From: Triplophysa rosa
Lineage: Eukaryota > Chordata > Actinopteri > Cypriniformes > Nemacheilidae
DNA length: 64,000 bases
Direction of reading: 5' to 3'
Assembly (NCBI RefSeq): GCF_024868665.1
Contig: NC_079897.1
Span: forward strand, 1,520,441-1,584,440
Shown here piece after piece: positions 48,359 through 61,444 of this stretch. The notes under the pieces were generated by a model, which saw nothing but the letters and a program-made list of their open reading frames with translations, had not been told where the DNA came from and did no database searches. Position 1 is the first letter of the stretch. Each line of letters opens with the position of its first letter. The position numbers and the translations under genes are program-made.

Positions 48359-49348
48359 ATGTGGAACGGAACAAGCTTGCAGGCGTGTGAATTAAATCTG
48401 TGTCTCTCCGTCTACATCATCACCTTCATCACCGGTTTCCCCGCCAACGTTCTGGCCTTCTACACGTTCGGCCGCAAGGTGTGGAAGAAGCCGGCCCCCA
48501 TCGACATCCTCCTCCTCAACCTCACCATCTCAGACCTCCTCTTCCTGCTCGTCCTCCCGTTCAAGATGCAAGAGGTGGCCAATAACATGATATGGAACAT
48601 GCCCTACTTTCTTTGTCCTCTGTCCGGCTTCGTATTCTACATGACCATCTACAACAGCACCTTCTTCTTGACGGCGGTGAGCGTGGAGCGTTACCTCGGT
48701 GTGGCCTTCCCCATCCAACACTCGCTGAGAAGACGACCCATCTACGCCGTGTTTGCCAGCATCTTCATCTGGGGGTTCTCCATGATCCACCTCAGCATCG
48801 TCTACATCATGTCTTTCTACAATCCGCCCGGAACGGGATCGGCGCCCCGGAACATCTGCTACGACGGCTTCACGGACGCTCAGTTGCAGATCCTCCTTCC
48901 CGTCCGTCTGGAGCTGTGTATCGTTCTCTTCTGCATCCCGTTCCTCATCTGCAGCTTCTGCTACATAAACTTCATCCGCATCCTCTCGCGGCTGCCCAAC
49001 ATCGGACGGCGCAGGAGGCTGCGAGCCATCGGTCTGGCTTTGGGCACCTTGTTAGTCTTCGCTCTGTGTTTCGGACCTTACAACGTCTCTCACGTGGTCG
49101 GCTTCGTAACGAAGGAGAGCCCGGAGTGGCGGGACAAAGCGCTGCTGCTCAGCACGTTCAACGCTTGTTTGGATCCTATTATTTTTTACTTCACGTCTGC
49201 CGCCGTGAGGAACGCGTTGGGCGCCATGGTGAGGGGGGTTTGGAATAAATGCAGGTGTCCGCAGGTCCTCTGGAGTTCAAAAAAAAAGACACCTTCTGAA
49301 ACGGAGAAAAGCGGCCTGCCGAAACCACAAGAGATCAACGCAGTTTGA
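48359..49348 (+). CDS. ffar2-like: Free fatty acid receptor 2/3-like GPCR, copy 4 (divergent, intact)
   Basis: An uninterrupted exon of 329 residues. It has an N-terminal glycosylation motif (NGT at 3), LTISD in TM2, Cys86, ERY at 110-112, Cys167, PVRLEL in TM5 (Arg183), CFGPYNVSH in TM6 (His245), EWR (Arg258) and DPIIFY in TM7. His144 fills the position of human FFAR2 His140, so all four ligand-contact residues I checked are retained. The phrases PVRLEL, CFGPYNVSH and the DP..FYF of TM7 are the closest in this window to human FFAR2/FFAR3 wording as I remember it. It is clearly more distant from copies 1-3 than they are from each other, and its third positions are GC-richer. Lys/Arg-rich loops (GRRRRLR) and a Ser/Thr-bearing tail suggest normal coupling and arrestin sites. 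It is probably the conserved SCFA sensor of the array. Confidence 0.95.
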   Translation: MWNGTSLQACELNLCLSVYIITFITGFPANVLAFYTFGRKVWKKPAPIDILLLNLTISDLLFLLVLPFKMQEVANNMIWNMPYFLCPLSGFVFYMTIYNSTFFLTAVSVERYLGVAFPIQHSLRRRPIYAVFASIFIWGFSMIHLSIVYIMSFYNPPGTGSAPRNICYDGFTDAQLQILLPVRLELCIVLFCIPFLICSFCYINFIRILSRLPNIGRRRRLRAIGLALGTLLVFALCFGPYNVSHVVGFVTKESPEWRDKALLLSTFNACLDPIIFYFTSAAVRNALGAMVRGVWNKCRCPQVLWSSKKKTPSETEKSGLPKPQEINAV

Positions 49349-49826
49349 CAAACAATGGAAGACCGGGAAACAATGTATTTTTTCACGTATGACACTTGGT
49401 AAACATGTCTAAACTTCCTGGAAAGAGGAGCGAGCGCACGGGCGTGCTGGGAATGCCAAAACAACAGAAATCACGTGGACGCGTTATCTTACTACGCAGC
49501 GATGAAACTCTTCGATGTGTACATATAGAGACTGAATTGTGTGTCTGCAAACAGAGGAGGAACTCACTTTGATTACGTTTTGCGCGGAGTGTTTATTCAG
49601 CCAGAATTAAAACCACATCGCAGGCAGAGTCTACATAACATACTTGTACCCATTATTCACATCCCTCCAAACAAAGAGAACGAAGGAGGGCATCGATTCA
49701 TACAGCTCACAGATGAAAGAGGAACATTCACCGACCACACGAGCATCAACAGAAGCCCATCATTTAAAACAGTCACATTTCCCATCTGAGGAGGTTAATG
49801 GCTGGGAACTGGCAGTGTGGTTTGGT

Positions 49827-49862
49827 GATGTGGCTCGGTGGCTAGAGCGTTACGTTCCCTGA
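49827..49862 (+). mobile_element. SINE head fragment
   Basis: GTGGCTCGGTGGCTAGAGCG resembles the A-box half of the local tRNA-derived SINE; the rest is missing. Confidence 0.4.
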
Positions 49863-49879
49863 TAGCACACAATCATCTG

Positions 49880-50012
49880 GCAGACGTCTATTTGATGTCT
49901 GCATTTACATCTGCAAGACATTGTGTGCTCCTCTGCAATACGTCTTGGAGACGTCTGTTGTCAGATGTCATGTAGACATCTAGAAGACATCTGTAAGATG
50001 TCTATGGTTTGG
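49880..50012. repeat. Cluster of AGACGTCT/AGATGTCT palindromic motifs
   Basis: At least eight copies of GACGTCT, GATGTCT or their complements occur in about 130 bases (GCAGACGTCTATTTGATGTC and following). It looks like part of a transposon rather than a gene. Confidence 0.6.
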
Positions 50013-50313
50013 AATGGATGTGCTTAATTTACGTGCTTAATTTATGAGAATGTAAATACGAATGTAAATGAAAATGTATCATTATTGTATATTTAAGAGA
50101 GACAGTGAGCATCTCTCAAGCTTTATACGTTGTTGTTATATAATATATACAGTACGTTATACGTTGTGGTTATATAAAAAACATCAGAACATCATATTGT
50201 ACTGTAGGTGTGTTCTCTGTGTGTCTCTTCATCCCGGGTTATGTCGTAAAATGTTTATGGCATATTTCCTTTCTGTTCATAATAACAATTAAGCTCTAAT
50301 CTCTTGTCGCTGT

Positions 50314-50319
50314 AATAAA
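50314..50319 (+). terminator. Candidate polyadenylation signal of FFAR copy 4
   Basis: AATAAA nearly 1 kb after the stop codon. An ATTAAA at about 49608 is an alternative. Confidence 0.35.
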
Positions 50320-53240
50320 CCTGACAAATATTTACAAAGGGTTATTGTCCTGGAACAGAGCGAACATACAGAAACATACACACACATGTGCACATTTGTT
50401 CCTTGTTTTAATATTAACTACAGTTTATTAACTATCATGTTATTAAACACTGAAGTGAATGAACAATTAAGCCGACACATATACGGAAGTGAGTTTTACA
50501 TTAACGTTATTGTGTCTTTTCCACCACAATCCGTCTTTCAGCAACAACAGCAGTTTAGTTTTTTTCCAAAGTTAGTGGCTACTTTGCTTACAACTAAACA
50601 TGAGACTTTTATTTTGTCAAAATATACAAAAGAATGCATATTTTATTCCATTGCATTTGAGAATTTCAAAACTAAACTCTTTAGTAAACTTTAATATATA
50701 TATATATATAAATATAATATATCAAACTAATACTTTACTGGAAACTAAATATTTCAATAGTTAAGATTTGAAACTGGCCAATGTAATTTGTCATGTTTTT
50801 TTTGTCATTTCTAACACAGGATGTTATCAAAAAAATATTGGGAGAGGGTGGAAATCGAAAGCCACGTTGTACGTTTATAGCCTCTTTCGACTCTTGCTTG
50901 CGTGAAAAGTGTGCTTTGTATTTTTATAAAAGTTATCTAAAGGTCTACAGGGCTGGTCAACAGAACCATTAAATTCTTCTCACTTTTGTTTCTGGATTTC
51001 AAAGATTTGCATCAAAGATGTTTTTCTGCTCTTGACAAAGAGGAACAGAAAAGAAAATCCAGGCCGTGTCACATCACATCAGAGAAGATTCTGGAGTGAT
51101 AATGGATCATTGCACACATTGAAGTTTCAAAGAGGAAGGACATTTTCAGTGCATGTGATATATTGAGGCTTACCCTTCTTTTCTTCTCGTCATGCTGTGA
51201 GAGACAGATATAATATTCTTAACATCTTCACGTTTTACAAAATTCATAATGCTGTCGACTTTATTTCAAGATCAAACTGCCGTTTCAAATGAAACCATTT
51301 TCTCAAGATCACCATTAGCGCAAATAATATTTTGTGCGTTCTGCTCACCAGCAGTAATAAATACACTGAGTCGCTTCATTTGTTTTTTTATTGTGCATTC
51401 CAATTAATATCAATCAAACTGCAGTTAGTTTGTTTTGATTTAAGCCATAATAACTAAAAGAATACAGCTAACTAACACAATAAAAACATGTTAACATAAT
51501 AAAAACAGGATTTAAAAAATGAGTTCTCATTTTGTAAATAAACTCTTCATATGCGCACATATACAATACTGGTCAGAGGTTTAGAGTCACTTCCTCATTT
51601 GAACAATTAATATTGTTTTCATATTTTAGAGTAAAAATAGCAACAATAATATCAATTTTTTTATTAAATCCAACGCTCACAGCAGTTGTTTGCATTTCTT
51701 TGAATTGAATTCCATTTAAATTCTGATTTATATTTATCTACCTGAATTCAAATTTAAAAATGTGACCCCGACCACAAAAGCATTCATAAGGGTCAATATT
51801 TTGACATCGATATTTATACTAATGATTTTTGGCATAAAATAAAAACGATGTATTGTTAGCTATTGCTACCCGTGCTACTTAAGACTGGTTTTGTGGTCCA
51901 GGTCCAATTCAGATGCGATTTAGAATATGAGGACTGACGGAGCGAGAGAGTGAGATGAGGATATGACACAGGCTGAATTATAGGATGTCATATGCACACG
52001 TGGTACGCGGTTGCATCATTAATCTGACGGTAAATTTCTCTTGCTGCAGCATTCGTGCGGTTTGCTGTGTCAGCTTTATGTAGCAAACACACACGTTGAT
52101 TCAGACCAGTATTGGTGGTGACAGTTTTACTTCCTCTGTTTGTTCAAACTGGATTCTTCTGGGGCTTTTTCCTCGTGGGGTTTCTAATGTCAAAATAAAG
52201 AACTGACAGCATGTTGTAGATTCTATTTTGAATGTTATTTGACTTTGAGGTTTAGTATTTCTGTTTGAAGTGGTCACAAGTATAGACGCATCAAAAATGT
52301 AGTTTCAACCATTCAAAAAAAAAAAATGTACTATAGAGTTTACTATAGAATCACAGCATCACAAAAATTATGTCACTCCTGAGGTTTGATTTTGTTCAAA
52401 TTCAACAGACACTGGCCTGAAATGACCACAAAACATCTAGAACTGATGATTAAATTAAAATGTGGAATGGTCTCTTCATTTTTTCCGTGAACAGTTTAAC
52501 AACTCTTTACAAAAAGAGTCGCGTAAATAAAAACACATTTTTTGTATAAATGCCTCTGAAATCATGTTTAAGTTTCTTTAACAAACAACTCAATGCCCTT
52601 GAGATCTGTGAGACCCCAGACAGACCATAAGGGTCCAGCTAGTTATGTGTTTGCAATCATGATGTTTATACACTCGGCCTTAAAGCTTTCAACCCACAAC
52701 AAGTGAAATGTCACACAAGCCATTTTTCTTTAGTAAGCCGATATTTTCTGTGTGAGAAATGCCGCTTAAACTGACAATGACTTTCTGTTCTCAATACATG
52801 ATTCGAGGATGAAACATGGTTCAAGGTTGGACTGAATTGTGTTTTAATATACAATCATTCAAAATATTACTGTTCAAGCCGCTCATGATTGATTGAAAAG
52901 ACTTTCAAGTGGAAACATGTTCAGTACCGAAGACAATCAAGCGTTGGACAAAATTGATCATTTGCTCATGAATTCTGTCATTTTCATTTGCCACATCAGC
53001 ATTCAGGTTATAAAGACCCCTGGGGTATTTATTTCGGAAACAGGGGCAGTATTGTTTCTCAAGGTATTACATACAGTTAACAAGAATCTCTTTTGTTCTC
53101 ACAACGTTTGTCTTGAGGTTAGATGTGTTGTGGAAATTCTGCAGCCATCAAAACCACAGTGATGTTTCAATAGCATGCCACCAACATACACACACGCTCG
53201 AAGGAAACAAACACACCCACACCTGTTATGTTAAAAACAA
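50320..53240. other. Intergenic sequence without a recognisable gene
   Basis: It contains a TA run near 50695-50710, a short transposon-end-like piece at 51563-51610 (ACTGGTCAGAGGTTTAGAGT) and a degraded MITE at 51762-51903. Nothing coding is supported. Confidence 0.5.
51762..51903. mobile_element. Degraded MITE related to 31114-31493
   Basis: Left end TGTGACCCCGACCACAAAAG and right end ACTGGTTTTGTGGTCCAGGT; the internal phrase TGCTACTTAAGACT is shared with the better copy. Confidence 0.6.
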
Positions 53241-53248
53241 AACTCCGT

Positions 53249-53254
53249 TTTATT
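53249..53254 (-). terminator. Distal candidate polyadenylation signal, minus strand
   Basis: AATAAA on the minus strand at the left edge of the repeat-poor block. Confidence 0.3.
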
Positions 53255-53554
53255 TCGCTCTCTCCATTTAACGTCTTGCACTGTTTTCTCCTCGTTTCGA
53301 TTAAAAAAAATGTACACACACCTAAAAATAAAACGACAGGAACAGGAAAACAAAAGACTTGCGAAGAAACGTTACATCACAGCACAGAATGTGTCATCGT
53401 GGAAGACAGCGTTCTGTCCGTTTCTGTAGCTGCGTCGTTGACTTCTTCAAGACAGTCGACGATAAAGGGGATAAAACCAATCCATCTGAAACCCAACCGT
53501 GCCTGCCGTAAGGAGGCCGGAGGATGAACACAGACGTACACACTCACACACAAA

Positions 53555-53558
<4 letters not shown>

Positions 53559-53588
<30 letters not shown>
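53559..53588. repeat. (CA)n microsatellite
   Basis: About 30 bases of pure CA, preceded by imperfect CA units from about 53541. Confidence 0.9.
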
Positions 53589-53591
<3 letters not shown>

Positions 53592-53757
53592 ATGCTGAAG
53601 TGGAGGTCTGGAGCGGTGGGCCGCTCGGATCGGATGGAGGTGACGGGGTCGTGTACAACAGAGGCAGCTTGAGAGGAGATGAGCATTACTAACTCCGGCT
53701 GAAGCCAACGCTGGCTAATCATCTCTTTTACCCTCATGACTGACAACACGCACTTTA

Positions 53758-53962
53758 TCATCCATCCATCCATCCAACCATCCAACCATCCAACCATCCA
53801 TCCATCCATCCATCCTTCCATCCAACTATCCATCCATCCATCCATCCATCCATCCATCCATCCATCCATCCATCCATCCATCCATCCATCCATCCATCCA
53901 TCCATCCATCCATCCAACCATCCATCCATCCATCCATCCAACCATCCATCCATCCATCCATC
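53758..53962. repeat. (ATCC)n tetranucleotide microsatellite, about 205 bases
   Basis: ATCC/CATC units with occasional AACC interruptions. Every frame is open across it (HPSIHPSI on plus, DGWMDGWM on minus), which produces spurious open frames. Confidence 0.95.
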
Positions 53963-56900
53963 TAAAAATCTTTCGGCTGATTTGACTGAAAACTACACAC
54001 ACGCTTTCCGTAAGTAATTCAACACACATTGCAGGTGCATGACCCGGTTAAACACTCTTGCATTGCCGTGACACTATCAAATCTCGGTACACAAGATGCT
54101 GTGCCATTAAACTGGATGCGATTTCATATCTACTATAATCATATTTATTCCTATAGGCCGATCTAACTGTAAACATATCGACTTTAATATCAAAAACCGT
54201 TGCTTTGACTTTCGAGTTTACAGATGAAGGAGGCTCCGGTGGTCAGTGAGCAACGATGAGAATGCATTGCTTTTGACTAAATAACAACCTGACGCAATTT
54301 TAGATTCGTGTCAAAGCTCAATCCATAACACAGTGCACGTCTGCGTTGCATTCACCGTTATAACACATTATTGTAAACATTCAGGTAAACAAGTGTCACG
54401 AGAGAGCAAGAGTTTTGCTGAGCAATTGAAATGAAATGGACATGTTTACATGTAGCTGGTTAATAGCACATACATGTGAAGGAAACTCTATCGCCCCCTT
54501 GAGTTCTGTTTGTCAACGTCAGGAAAAAGACAGAGCTTGCAATCTCTGTTGGCCAAGAATTGGATGTACTTGTGTAAAATATTCTTCCGGCCTACGGCTG
54601 TTTGAATTATTCCTGCATTTTTAATGTTCCGCCTCTCTAACAGTCTGATACACAGTACAGAATCTGCTCTGTATTATTATTTCTATTCTGCATTTGATTT
54701 ACACTACCAACGGTCAGAGCAACATTTGCTCCTGATTTGTTTTCTGTTTCAACTGTGTGTTATATTGCGTTTGTCTCAAGATACACAGTATCAAAGGCAC
54801 AAAAGTACACATCTCAGCCAGTTGTGTAACTAAAGTCTAATCTAGAAACATAAACACGTGAAAATAGCTGGTGAGATTTTAACAAACCTGTTTTACAAAT
54901 TGGTTTGGTGGTCTTAGCTGGAAACAAGCTGGTTTTACAGGGATTCCAGCTAACTCAAACTACCGATAACACACCTGTTCTGCATTCATCTGACTATCAG
55001 TCTAACTTTGTTTATATATTAAATAAAAATCTTTCCATAACTCTGATTCTTACTGTAAACATGCCATTGTAAATTACACTATAGCTCATTGACAAAATGT
55101 AAAATGCTCTCTCATTTGGATAAACGTGTCTGCTAAATGAATAAATGTAAATGTAACTACATAGAGTAAAGCATGTAAGGCACATTTACATTTATTTAAG
55201 AGAAAATGACTTGGTAGATAAAAAAGGAGTTCTTTTCATGGTCTTTTGTGTACAAACATATATAAGCAATACTTTCGTAGCTTTAGAGCTGTGGAAAAAT
55301 ACATACTCCCCTACGTGAAGAAAATAAACAAGAGAGCGGTGGGTAGAGAGAGCGTTTGATTCGGCACTGCCCTCTAGTGGCACAGAGAGTAAAGTCACTT
55401 CACAGAAACTGCATTTATATTCTATAGACTCACATCTGTCACTGTTCATTTACACTATACATTCACAATACTGCGCTGTCATCTGGGACACACACCCCCT
55501 TTAATCGATTTCAGTTCTGCAGTAAGCTAGAAACAAGACAAATAAACGGCACATTTTAGTCTCCGTGGATAGATTAAATGTCCATGAATTTGTATTCATT
55601 TTTAGTAGGAGTTTTCTCAGAGAGTTAGCTGACCATTTGTTAAGCCCAAATAAAAAAAAGGGTCTGACCAACATTTAAATAGTGTTGTTGTGCAGGTTTT
55701 CTGCCACATTACCGTGTCATTTTTGATATTTCAATAGGCACAATTGCAAATGAACACTTGAGGCAACAAACTGTTCCTTAAATTGACAAAACTCAAACTG
55801 AGCCAATTGCAAAACGAAAAAGAATTTTGAAATTTTGAGTTGAAGCCTGACATTTTTTACAGTGTACAAAAAACAACCATGTTTACTATAGCTAGGTACC
55901 GCGAATGAATGGTTTTGCTATAGTTTAACTATATTTTTTGTAGTAAATAGTAATCAATTTTCAATTCAAACAATCAATATAAAACTAGGATTCAGGGCAA
56001 AACTACAGATTTCTTGTTTGAGAAACGATCAAGAAGGAACTTAAGAAATGTCATCAACTTTATTTTCATATTCACACTCTTTAAAACAGTGATGCCATAG
56101 AGGAACCATTTCTAGTTCCCCAAAAGAACTATTCACTCAAAGGTTCTTATAAAATCCATTTCTTCATCTTCTTCATAACTTAAAGAATCTTTTAGAACCT
56201 TTTATGAAACAGAATGGTTCTTTGAGGAATCGTTCAGCAAAAAATGGTTCTTCTACTGCATTATTGAACTCTTACTTAATGTTGCTCACTCACGAGCAGA
56301 GATTTATGTACAGAACAACTTCAAAATCCTTGGTCTGACCGTAAGTCACTTTGAATGTAAGTATCAGCTGTGCGCAAAGGGGCGGGGCTTAGCAAAGGGC
56401 CAATGACATCATCTCATACTGCCGCGGATCATCCCATGTCCTCTGAGCTGCGGGCTCTGTGTGATCCAACCTGCTCATGTCCAGATGTCCCTCATCCGTC
56501 CTCCACACCAGACCTCTAGCTCAGTCCAAACTCTCTCATTTACATCCACCAGCAGCGCTCCATCACAATATTCAGACAACCAAACAAAACTCCACCCAAA
56601 ACAAACATTTACATGCTTTATACCCACATCGAGAATTTCAACGACATTTCGTACGTTCTCTTGTTTTTTTCTTTTGTTCACGTATATTAGAGGTGATCAC
56701 ACGTACACGAAATGGCCTTGAGGGTGATGTTGATCATGAATGACAAAAAGAGAAAATGACCGCTGTCTCCCCATCCCCTGCCTTTGTGCTTAACGTTAAA
56801 ACTTCTGGACACATTTACAGTGATCCCAAAACATGATTTGAATACTCGTAACGTCTAAAGTCCTTCCGTTAAATCAAACATCAAACCAAGTAACATCTGC

Positions 56901-59813
56901 AACAAAGTTCTATTCAACTTTGAGAAAGTGTCTATAGTACTTGACTGGTTTCTATAGTTTGTGCTATATTTCTTTAAAAATATGCAGCTTGGTTTGACAT
57001 TTTATGTAATCTAAAGACAATAAACCATTCTTTAAATAATCTTTGGGGCAGAATAACATGCTAAACTGAATGTTGGCCTTATTCAGTCCGGCCCTGTCCC
57101 CTCTCTCCCACACCTGCTTGTCATTTTCAAGTCACGGTGAAGATCTTGAGAAGCTGGTCATGTTTGGAGCGAAACGCCGGCCGTGCCCCTCCACGAACGA
57201 AACCGAAACGCCCGTCAGAGTTTTGCACACAGGTGCAGAGAACGAGTTTTCTCATTTACAAGCATCACGATCAAAGGATGAGCTCAGATTTCGTATCGTG
57301 TGCAATATCTCGGGCCCGACGAACAAACGCAACATTTTCCGAATCCGTTAGCCTAATAACAAAGGCGTCGTGCCCATCAGACTGTAAATTGGGCATTAAC
57401 AAGATTGAAATGCTATTTTGAGGTTATTGCTGGCTGAAATGAAATAATGAAACACGTAGCGGGGGAGACGGGACAGATTATAGTATATACAAGATTAAGA
57501 TTGCAAAGCGAACGGTCAGAACACCGAGCTCACGCGGGGTCGCCGCGGACAGCCGAATGAAGTTAAGATGCTCGCCGCAGCGACACGTCAAAGCCTCTTC
57601 GCCGTGCGCTCTTAAGTGGCGGGTAATTATCCTGTAGGGGACGGGACTCCACGTCGGGCTTCAGACTCGGCCAGTCAAAGGCACAGCTGTCCTTGAAGAG
57701 GATTCTGTCAGTGTCTGGACTGAGCTTGATTTATGAGCCGTGCCTCTCACCAGATGGGGGACAGAGAGAATATGCCGGTCCGCTTGCTTAGCGAGTCACA
57801 GTCGCTGGCTAATTACATCTTGATCTCTCGCTAATCGGATTCACTTTTTGAAAGGAACAAAGGCGACTTGCAGAATCTAATGCTGTGTTCCATTCGACTC
57901 GGGACGCCTGTTGAAATCAGACCTCCAGTTTGGTTTCCGTGCGAGAAATTGACGAAATGTTACGAAGAAATGTCGAGCAGCCAACTTGGAATGAAACGCA
58001 GCAGGTTGGTAACATGTCAAATGCAGGACACTGCGGTTTTGGTTACGTCACTGAGCCAGACATGAACGTTACATCATTACGGTAGAATAGATTATCATAC
58101 ATTACAGTCATCATGAAAAAATAAGAACACATACACATTTGAAATGATATTCGGCCGCGTATACGCTAGAGTTTAGGCTGCGTATGAGAACGCTACGAAT
58201 CAATTGATTTTATTGAGGGACGTGGAGGAAAAACGTAAAGATGAATTTGACATCCTGCATGTTTTTAATTTGAAATTCTGATTTTCTTCACAATTTCAAA
58301 CGGACTCCTTTCCCTCAACACTTGCTAAATCGTGTGCATTCCCGTCCGTCACGCGCGCGTCTCTCTCTAGCGTGTAAGCGCCCTTGCGTTTCTGCGATTG
58401 CTTTCTTAACAGACTTTGTCAAATTATTTCCAGTTTAAAAAAGTTTATCATGGTAAAACAGAGCACGATACTTCAAAAACGTGTTTTGATTATAATTTTT
58501 TTGCCGTTCAACGAATGTGATTTTTCGTACAAAATATTTTCACACACATGGCTTGCGATCAGCTCTGTCGATTTTTTTTTGTACACGGAATTACTATCAT
58601 ATTTATTCAAATACTTATTAACATTGTCATCGTCGTCGTCATTATTATAATCATCATTATTAACACCGAAAAGTTATAGCAGTTAACCTTGCAGATTAAA
58701 ATGTACACAGTGCAGGGGTTAAAACGGGGTCGGTGCAGGAAGTGAGGTCACAAGAGGGACATTTCTAACCGGTACATGCTATCCACAAGCAACGAGGAAG
58801 ATGAGGAACTGCTTCGGACGCCATGAAACTTCTGCTGCCTTCAAGATCCGTTTGGGAAGATCACGCTTACGAGATCAGGAGGTCAACATTTCGCATTTCT
58901 TTCTCTGTTTTTCACTTGCAATGAAATAGAGAAACATTAGCCACAAACAGTAATGAGAAATGTGGTTTGGTCACACAAGCCTGTCGCCTCATAAAACGGC
59001 TAATAGTTTGGTATTTCAAGCTTGATCATCATCAACAGTACACGAAATGCGTAAAAAAACATACCGTACAGTCAACATTCACGATTACACGATCAACACC
59101 ATGATGTCACAAATACGATCATCCCAACATGACTTGAAGGCAGCAATATCCTCCAAGCTGAAATACTGAAACAGCTTGACTGGAAATGGGGTGGGGGGTC
59201 TACTGCATATTTATTTACATCGAGGGTGACGGACCGTTTGATGGACCGACCGACAGAGACTGAAGTGTAGGGGCTGGACAGGGGTCTGATGTTTGCCTTG
59301 GGTCGAGACCTCTAAATGAACGCAACCTAGGGCTCGAGATGATACGCCCCTTCTTGCTAGAAAGGAAAGATGTGGTTTGACATCATTCATCGTAGCTACG
59401 TATGTAAGAACGCACTGTCAATCGTCTCACACCGAGAGCCACCGGCGGCTGGTGGTCCACCACAAACGCTTCTACAGAGTCACGTGATCTTCAGCATTTT
59501 GTCAGCACCGTTACCTTCACAGATTCACAACCCACGGAGTACAAACAGCATGTCCAGCACGCACATCGAGAGACACCAAACTGTTGAACGGTTCATAACA
59601 TTACTCGCCGACATTTCATTTGCATTGGACGTTGAATGGTGACCGTCGTCGGAAACGGGAATGAAGCGGTGATACGCGACGGGGCTGAATGAGAGAGGAA
59701 ACGGGAAGGAATGACCGAGAGATGTAGCGATGGCTCCTGGATCAATGCATAATTTCTTTTTGTTCACAGTGATGGGTTCGTTTTTAAAGACTCCTTCCAA
59801 AGGCAGGACAGTT

Positions 59814-59914
59814 TTAGACCTTCATCAGAACAGAGATGGAGAGGCAGAACCAAAGGCCAGCTCCTGATAAACGGCTGTTGAGAGACGTCCCTCCGCCGTA
59901 CGCCACCCCGGGCA
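59814..59914 (-). CDS. Last coding exon of a GPI-anchored protein (IgLON-family candidate)
   Basis: An acceptor (CTTCTTCTCTCGCAG) is followed by a phase-1 frame giving PGVAYGGGTSLNSRL, then SGAGLWFCLSISVLMKV and TAA. Small residues (GGGTSLNS), a short spacer and a hydrophobic C-terminus ending in a lysine pair partner are the layout of a GPI-attachment signal. IgLON proteins have a similar final exon (GPGAV..., hydrophobic end, penultimate Lys such as LKF or IKF, from memory), and IGLON5 lies on human 19q13, as do the other genes here. Upstream Ig exons are outside the window or in long introns. The two other frames are also open for about 90 bases, so the coding claim rests on the splice site and the anchor-like composition. 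Family assignment is tentative. Confidence 0.45.
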
Positions 59915-60118
59915 CTGCGAGAGAAGAAGCAAATAAACAATGTTAAGAGACTGTGTTGCACACAAATACAGCAAACCACGGTGGTGGCAGCACTCGGACA
60001 ATCCTAACAAAAAGTATCAATGCGTGAGCTGTACATTTACTTCTAGGTGCAAATAAGTAATTGTGTGTTTTTCATATTTAAACAGCAACTAAAATGATAT
60101 TATATTAAATATTATTAT

Positions 60119-60456
60119 ACGGTCAAACGATTAATCGTGATTAAATACATCCAGAATAATCGTTTGTGTTTACATAATATATGTCTGTGTTCTGTGCATA
60201 TTAGTTTTGTATTTACAAAAACATACACATACATGCATATATCAAAGAAATATATAAAATATAAAAATTAACAAACATTTATGTTATTTAAATTATTGGA
60301 AAATATAAATAAATACATTTAAATATTTCCTAAATATGTATACATGTATGTGTATGTATTTATAAATACAAAATTAATATGCACAGACATATATTATGTA
60401 AACACAAATGTTTGTTTTGGATGCGATTAATCACGATTAATTGTTTGACAGCCCTA
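60119..60456. mobile_element. Palindromic hAT-like MITE, left terminus lost
   Basis: The right end reads GATTAATTGTTTGACAGCCCTA, and the left starts CGGTCAAACGATTAATCGTG without the TAGGGC terminus. The arms pair for most of their length (TTACATAATATATGTCTGTG with CAGACATATATTATGTAA). Confidence 0.8.
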
Positions 60457-61287
60457 AATATAATATAATATAATATAATATAATATAATTAACTATAAAA
60501 CAGCAAACCAAAAAGTATCAAATGTAAAAACTGCTTATGTTTAAACAGCAATTACAATGACATTATTATTAACATTATTTAAAACATTCTAATATGTTAT
60601 ATTCAAAAATATATAATATAATATAATATAACGAAAACATATCAAAAAGAGTTACTCAAAATTATTTTATAAACACAGTGGCTGCCACAATTTTTTAAAA
60701 CTTGAGCATGTTTTTTTGAGTCCCAAATAAATGTTCCTTCAGTGCTTTCTTTTAGATTAATCTTTATTTTTAAATGAAATTTTTTTGCGAACAAAATCAT
60801 TTTTATACTTTAAATCTCTTCAGCGCCAGAAATAACGGTTTCAAATATGGACAATGGTAGCAATTACCGGTATAGCATTCTGTCACGCTGTGCTACTTAT
60901 TAAAAGAAAGTTTCTTGTGAAATCTACATTTGAAAGCAGCTACAGTAGATAGTAGTGTCACTACTTTTAGTCGGTTGCCCTCTAACAACTGAAATATTTT
61001 AGAGGCGAGTTAAGGTGTTTATGCAGCGAAAGACCATCTGACGGAAGATAAGAGCCGATGACACACGACGGAAGCAGCCGCACATGAACGAGCGAAGATG
61101 AATGAAGCGATGACGAGTGACTCATCGAGGGAAAACTCTGAGATAATGGAGGAGAGAATGAGAAAAGGGAAGAAAGAACAGGAATCACTCGCTAGGGATG
61201 CAGTGTGAGGAATGAAGGCTGAGAAGCGACTGATGACTTCCTGAGGTAACAGGACACAACAGAGCAGGAAATGCGGCGGGACAAACG

Positions 61288-61313
61288 ATGGGGGGGTGGG
61301 GGGGGGGTGGGAT
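61288..61313 (+). repeat. G-rich run with G-quadruplex potential
   Basis: Runs of 7, 10 and 3 guanines separated by single T residues or short spacers. Formation of a quadruplex is only a possibility. Confidence 0.6.
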
Positions 61314-61444
61314 GGGTAGCAGAGCGACATAATGGGCCACGGAATAGAAAAGATGGATTGAAAAGGCTGAAAGAAATTGGGCAAGCTGGAGACCAGAAAG
61401 AGGAAATGTGCGATGATGACATGGCTGTAAAAAGCATGTTGATG

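Larger units (their letters stand above)
53240..59813 (-). other. Probable very long 3' UTR of the minus-strand gene ending at 59814
   Basis: From the stop at 59814-59816 leftward there is no coding exon and few transposons for 6.5 kb, unlike the flanks. A minus-strand AATAAA lies at 53249-53254. The stretch includes a CA run at 53559-53588, a large ATCC microsatellite and a SINE tail fragment near 55117-55157. Several nearer minus-strand hexamers exist, so the true end may be much closer to the stop. Confidence 0.35.

Noticed and set aside
48592..49248. 218-residue open frame inside FFAR copy 4
   Set aside because: It is an alternative frame of the receptor gene, with His/Leu/Arg-rich composition and no domain.
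53447..54029. Open frames with DGWM or HPSI repeats
   Set aside because: They are translations of the ATCC microsatellite and show no other coding evidence.
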